Shown here in pieces: positions 59,581 to 64,000 of a DNA stretch of 64,000 nt. A program made the position numbers and the translations under genes. This stretch comes from Liolophura sinensis. Its lineage: Eukaryota; Mollusca; Polyplacophora; Chitonida; Chitonidae. Where the stretch lies: positions 21,773,127 through 21,837,126 of the forward strand of contig NC_088297.1 in assembly GCF_032854445.1 (NCBI RefSeq), written 5' to 3'. How positions within the stretch are numbered: the stretch's first letter is position 1; the number at the start of each line of letters is the position of its first letter. The notes beneath the pieces were generated by a model that was not told the origin of the DNA, did no database searches, and saw only the letters and a program-made list of their open reading frames with translations.

Positions 59581-62500
59581 CTGAAATGCAATGAAAGATT
59601 TTAGACACAAATTAGGAAATCCTCATCAATACCAAAATCTTTCATACTAAGTAAGAAACCTGGAACTTGAAAATTCAGAAAAACCCACACACATGCACAT
59701 GTATGAACTCTATTCCAGGTTTTTAAAGGCCTGGAAATAATGCTGTCAGTTTCCAGGCTTTTCAAAGTTTTCAAGACCCCATAAGAGCAATGTACCATGG
59801 AAATGGCCTTGCTTACCTGACGTATCACTGACGACTTTTCTTGGCACTGACAACTGCTTCCCAATATCTGAACCCAACATAACTGTAAATGAGAAATACA
59901 AAAACAATAAACTGTCTGTTCAGACTCACAGAACAATCAACCAGTATGCCCAATAATTGAACAATTATGGCGCAAACAGTCCCATCTCACGACCATTTTG
60001 GGACTATATTAAGGAGGCAATGAGAAAACTGAATATTCACATGAGTTAGTGTTTACATTCCAAATTCCAACTGACCTACCCTAATTTTCCAGATAGCTAT
60101 GAGTGAGGTGTAACAAATGTTTTTGTTCCTGCAAGTCACCGTAAATGTTGATCAGCAGTTTTGTAATTTAGCGCTTGCCCGCTTGCCAAATGCAAGTAAA
60201 ATCTGTGTTGTGCAAATAAATTGTGTTTTTTGGGATGCCTGCCAGCACAAGTGACTTGCTTGAGGATAAGAATAATCTATGATCTGAAGTTCACATGTTG
60301 ACAATCCTTCACTTGTTTGAATCTTTCGACTGCACTGGTAAAATATTTGTGTAAAATCATGAACTTCACTTTGGCCATGCACAGGTTTCAGACGGGTGGT
60401 TGAAATCAGAGCGTGTGCTCTCATACTCCAAAAAATACTGATATTTTCATACTCCAAAATCAGCACGGTGTTTAAGCCTAGGGAAGGTTCAGTGGAAGCT
60501 GGTCACCACGATGTTTATCTCTGATTTGTGGTAACAGAGAAGATTCAATGGAGTGTTTTTTCACTAACAACCGGTCGAAAACAAATCCCTGTAGCCCTTA
60601 TATGCCTTTGTCAGATAAAAATAAACTATATGATAGCGCTAAACGTTCAAGACAGTTTGTTGAGGCTTGGAAAAAAGAATATCCGTGGGCATGTAAACTT
60701 GAGTTAGAGCGCGACAGCAAAAAAAAAAACAAAAAACAAAACAATAACATAATTTGCTATGTGTCAGTGTCTGAGAACCCAAGTAAGCTGGATATTAAAA
60801 ACAAACCATATATTTATGGTTCATCTTCTTTTTGGAAAACATCTCTTCATTATCACGACAAAAGCTCACAACATTCTGATAACATTAAGACGAAACAAAA
60901 TGAACAAACAGGGGAGCCACAAGCAAAGACAATACTCCCAGAATTCAATGAAAAAAAGAGTTCTCTTGCATGGTCACTCTTAGAGAAATTCCTTGGCCAT
61001 TTTAAAAAACGAAAAGCCTTGGACAGATTATGAATTCCTATTTCCAGACAGATTGGAAGCCTTGGACAGATTATGAATTCTTATTTCCAGACAGATTGGA
61101 AGCCTTGGACAGATTATGAATTCTTATTTCCCGATAGATTGGAAGCCTTGGACAGATTATGAATTCTTATTTCCAGACAGATTGGAAGCCTTGGACAGAT
61201 TATGAATTCTTATTTCCAGACAGATTGGAAGCCTTGGACAGATTATGAATTCTTATTTCCAGACAGATTGGAAGCCTTGGACAGATTATGAATTCTTATT
61301 TCCAGACTTCTTTCATTAATTATGTTAGATACATGTTTTAGAAAATGTATGTTCATTGGAATCCTTGTGCCATGCTAAAAGATCTGCACTCACATATTAG
61401 TATTTGAGTGGACTACAGTTTATGGTTAATAACTGAATACGTCAAAAAGTTACATGAATAAATGGCACAACACAAATCTGAAATTTTAATCACTGCAGTA
61501 GCATGTAGCATAAAATGTGGACTGAAACAGACACTGTTTTTAATTCAATACAATTTTAATATTAATGTTTGCAATAAATTGTAAAACATATAGCTGCGTT
61601 GAGGAATGGCAAGTGAAAATGAGTGCGGGAAAGCAGTTTTCATTTTCAGCTTGCCCCGAGAGCATGCACCCTAAAGAGTTAAGTTGAACTGATCCTTCTT
61701 ACTTCAGAGATTTGGACAAATCAGCATATAACCTTCTCACAAGTCCTTATCTCTGAAATGAACTGGTATTACTGTAAATAACTTACCAAACATATAACCT
61801 TCTCACAAGTTCTTATCTGTGAAATGAACCGGTGTTACTGTAAATAACTTACCAAACATATAACCTTCTCACAAGTTCTTATCTGTGAAATGAACCGGTA
61901 TTACTGTAACTAACTTACCAAACATATAACCTTCTCACAAGTTCTTATCTGTGAAATGAACCGGTATTACTGTAAATAACTTACCAAACATATAACCTTC
62001 TCACAAGTTCTTATCTGTGAAATGAACCGGTGTTACTGTAAATAACTTACCAAAAATTTCAGTTATCATGGCCATGATCAGACACAATGTAATGACTTTC
62101 AAGCTAATTTTGAAAACCATTGTATTCATTCACCTTGACAATTTTAAGTAACTTAGTAAGGCAAATACCTTTTGTTGTCCCATCCGGTTGCACAGGTTTG
62201 CCTAGTTTTTTGGCATAGTGAGATGCATACCACACCTTCAGCTTTTCGCCTCCGCGAATTAACCGGGTTGTGTTGTAGAAGATGTTGACGCCTAGTTGGT
62301 ACGCAATGCAATTCTGCTCTTCTTTGTTCGTGGCTGCTTGCACCAGGCACAACCAGTTGCATTCATTTTCGTCGCAACAGTCCAACACAACGCTGGCTTG
62401 ATCTTTGGACAGCACCTGAGAAAAGTGAACAACATCGCTGTGAAATATCAACCTTTTTTTAATTCCAGATACCTGTGTACAGGAAACTATTTTGTCTCTG

Positions 62501-64000
62501 TTAATGACAAAAAAGCTTTAAATGGAAGAATGTATCAAACAGGATTTTTTAAAATTTTCTTTTAAAAAATTTATTTATTTATTTGATTGCTGTTTAATGT
62601 TAAACTAAAGGGTTTTCACTTATTTGATGGCAGTCAGCATTATGAGAGGAGGAAAGTGTTAAAGACAAGCTCCTTCAACTACTGGACCAAGGCTCACTTT
62701 GTCTTTCAAATACAGTTTTCAGATTCAATTTATGGACTGTCACTATATCGAAATGACTGTTACAGATGACTTCAAATTTTCTCTTTCTGCCTAAATATTA
62801 ACCAATGAACTAGAGTTGTGTGACCCTTGAACTGCTGGAATGTGCCAGACACTCCACCTCCTGACCCATCAAAGAGGATCAATAATCTCGCTTCAATTTA
62901 TCATCAAGGAAAACTGAATTTAACGGGAAGGCCAGCAGGTTACTTCAACTTTGGCCATTTTCAAGAATGAATTGCATAACGCCACTTTAGCGCTATTGCA
63001 GCCATACTGTGTCCTTTTCATGATGCACATTCATATACAGATGTACCAAAGATCGCGCAGGTCTGATCTGCGCACTTATGTTAACACTCTTGGACTTTTG
63101 ATTATGTTAGGTATGTGTTATTAGCACACACAGAATTTTGATTGTCAGGTATGTGTTATTAGCAAACTTCTACTTTTGAATGTGTCAGGTGTGTGTTATT
63201 AGCACACCTAGACTTTTGATTATGTTAGCAATGTGTTATTAACACACCTAGACTTTTGTTTTTGTCAGGTATGTGTTATTAGCACACCTAAACTTTTGAT
63301 AATGTCAGGTGTGTGTTGTTAGCACACCTAAACTTTTGATTATGTCAGGTGTGTGTTATTAGCACACCTAGACTTTTGATTATGTTAGCAATGTGTTATT
63401 AGCACACATAGACTTTTGATTATGTCAGGTATGTGTTATAAGCACACCTAAACTTTTGATTATGTCAGGTGTGTGTTGTTAGCACACCTAGACTTTGTTT
63501 CGGAAAAGCTAAGGTGTGGGAGTGTGATAGCATGCCTCAAATTCAAAGACCTGCACATGTATATCAAGGTCACACAGATATACACAGAGGTCAAGCAGAT
63601 TTATGGACATTAAATAAATATATTTATTTGATTGAAATTTTACGTCATACACACAAACGTTTCACTTATACGAAGACAGCCAGCAATATGGTTGGAAGAA
63701 ACCGAGCAGAACCCAGTGGGGAGCCCATGACCATGAGCAAGTTACTGGGAGACCTTACACAGTGTCACAGGAAAAGGAAATCAAGTCAATAAGAGCTGGA
63801 TTTCAACTCACAGCGATCATATTGATGAGAGGCTCTTGAGTCATCGTGTTACATCTGCAGGTTACTGGAAGACCTTCTGGCGAACAACCGGAGAGGAAGT
63901 CAGCGTGAATGTATGTGCCAAAGGTCACATAAATGTATACAAAGAACATTCACTAAATCAGTTTTAAACACAGCAGGTAACTGGTCATACCTTGAGTGCG
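55676..64000 (-). CDS. PRDM15: PRDM15-like PR-domain zinc-finger protein, 5'-partial
   Basis: Nuclear transcription regulator of the PRDM10/15 group. Visible exons in transcript order: >64000-63991 (partial), 62415-62169, 59882-59817, 59580-55676, about 1408 visible residues. PR/SET half-domain: NECNWLCLV, QNCIAYQLG and EKLKVWYASHYAKKLGKP, closest in my memory to PRDM15. A 22-codon exon then joins in phase to the giant exon. That exon carries three AT-hook-like motifs (RGRPRK type), about 24 zinc fingers, a strongly acidic linker between fingers 3 and 4, and an Ala/acidic C-terminus ending GETYTLQQTE. The N-terminal part of the PR domain and the start codon lie outside the window. PRDM10-like is the main alternative. 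Confidence 0.88.
59817..59882 (-). CDS. PRDM15: PRDM15-like small linker exon
   Basis: A 66-bp exon with the acceptor TTTACAG before TT ATG TTG GGT and the donor TCAG|GTAAGC. It encodes about MLGSDIGKQLSVPRKVVSDT between the PR-domain and zinc-finger exons. The phases (1 in, 1 out) match both neighbours, restoring V and D codons at the joins. Confidence 0.85.
60548..61033 (+). CDS. 161-codon ORF, weakly TTF-zinc-finger/hAT-like, inside a PRDM intron
   Basis: A plus-strand frame, antisense to the PRDM-like gene. The core RQFVEAWKKEYPW ... YIYGSSSFWKTSLHYHDKSSQHSD resembles the N-terminal TTF-type finger region of ZNF862/hAT-derived proteins (W.KE.PW, then G...F...SL..H..S..H). The usual Cys pair is degenerate. 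It ends KALDRL and a stop inside the first unit of the 43-bp minisatellite. Probably a domesticated or decayed transposon fragment, possibly an exon of a larger gene. Function unknown. Confidence 0.35.
   Translation: MECFFTNNRSKTNPCSPYMPLSDKNKLYDSAKRSRQFVEAWKKEYPWACKLELERDSKKKNKKQNNNIICYVSVSENPSKLDIKNKPYIYGSSSFWKTSLHYHDKSSQHSDNIKTKQNEQTGEPQAKTILPEFNEKKSSLAWSLLEKFLGHFKKRKALDRL
61016..61306. repeat. 43-bp minisatellite, about 6.8 copies
   Basis: The unit contains GCCTTGGACAGATTATGAAT then tcttatttccagacagattggaa. Copies are nearly identical. The first copy overlaps the last codons and stop of the 60548-61033 ORF. Confidence 0.95.
61720..62058. repeat. 66-bp minisatellite, about five copies
   Basis: The unit contains CATATAACCTTCTCACAAGT and GAAATGAACCGGTATTACTG, ending AAATAACTTACCAAA. 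The first copy is diverged. It ends about 110 bases before PR-domain exon 62415-62169, in the intron that follows it in transcript order. Confidence 0.95.
62169..62415 (-). CDS. PRDM15: PRDM15-like PR/SET domain exon (C-terminal half)
   Basis: 82 codons plus one base. Acceptor TTTCTCAG before GTG CTG TCC AAA; donor AAAAG|GTATTT. It encodes VLSKDQASVVLDCCDENECN then WLCLVQAA, the AYQLGVNIFY strand and KVWYASHYAKKLGKP, the conserved end of a PR domain. The preceding exon should end in phase 0; the one at the window edge does. Confidence 0.9.
62568..62662 (-). mobile_element. SINE 3'-end fragment
   Basis: The reversed tail TTTATTTATTTGATTGCTGT and the body words GGCAGTCAGCATTATGAGAG and GGAGGAAAG match the 3' part of the GGCCTCCGTGGCTCAG SINE family. 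The rest is missing. Confidence 0.55.
63080..63500. repeat. 40-bp minisatellite with inverted repeat, about 10 copies
   Basis: The unit contains CTTTTGATTATGTCAGGTGT then gtgttattagcacacctaga. Many units carry AGGTGTG...CACACCT, a 7-bp stem. Lies in the first visible PRDM-like intron. Confidence 0.95.
63611..63915 (-). mobile_element. tRNA-derived SINE copies, composite
   Basis: The reversed tail AAATATATTTATTTGATTGA, the body GAAGACAGCCAGCAATATGG and CATGACCATGAGCAAGTTAC, and the inner-head words CTCACAGCGATCATATTGAT are seen. From about 63850 the body words CTGCAGGTTACTGGAAGACC and GGAGAGGAAGTCAGCGTGAA recur, so two partial copies are joined. Confidence 0.6.
63991..64000 (-). CDS. PRDM15: edge of the preceding PRDM15-like exon
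   Basis: On the minus strand the last ten visible bases CGCACTCAAG precede the donor GTATGACC. Reading phase 0 gives ...ALK, which then joins VLSKDQ. This agrees with the PLKVF-like position of PRDM15 PR domains. Only three codons are visible. Confidence 0.55.

Overview
The window is intron-rich metazoan DNA. Large introns, vertebrate-like domain families, abundant tRNA-derived SINEs, short inverted-repeat (MITE-like) elements and many minisatellites suggest a lophotrochozoan invertebrate, probably a mollusc or brachiopod. This is an inference from style and repeats; no species marker was recognised.

Four protein-coding genes can be assembled exon by exon with consistent splice sites and phases. 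(1) A complete SNX19-type sorting nexin on the minus strand, 5121-21600, ten coding exons, about 1196 aa, with PXA, PX and nexin-C regions. (2) A HEBP2/SOUL-type haem-binding protein on the plus strand, 26147-29154, four exons, 199 aa. A possible upstream first exon at 24614-24671 would add a mitochondrial-presequence-like N-terminus. (3) An SDR16C5/RDHE2-like membrane short-chain dehydrogenase on the plus strand, 36804-43298, five exons, 314 aa. (4) A PRDM15-like (PRDM10/15 group) PR-domain, multi-zinc-finger regulator on the minus strand, 55676 to beyond 64000. Its 5' part lies outside the window.

Layout: 1-5120 is non-coding and includes the SNX19 3' flank. 5121-21600 is SNX19 with repeat-filled introns. 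21600-26146 is the divergent SNX19/HEBP2 upstream region. 29155-36803 holds a 114-bp higher-order repeat, a broken Ty3/gypsy integrase remnant and a nested SINE-in-MITE. 36804-43298 is the SDR gene, with three minisatellites and a SINE in its introns. 45930-52013 is a 6.1-kb array of a 33-bp monomer. 53160-55706 holds nested elements and minisatellites leading into the PRDM gene, whose own stop region has been tandemly amplified into its 3' flank.

The four genes show no joint pathway: endosomal/ER membrane trafficking, haem binding, retinoid/steroid-type dehydrogenation and transcription control. What stands out is the density of tandem repeats (more than 15 unrelated families, roughly a fifth of the window). 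Two minisatellites appear to start at the stop codon of an open reading frame. SINEs repeatedly sit inside MITE-like elements.
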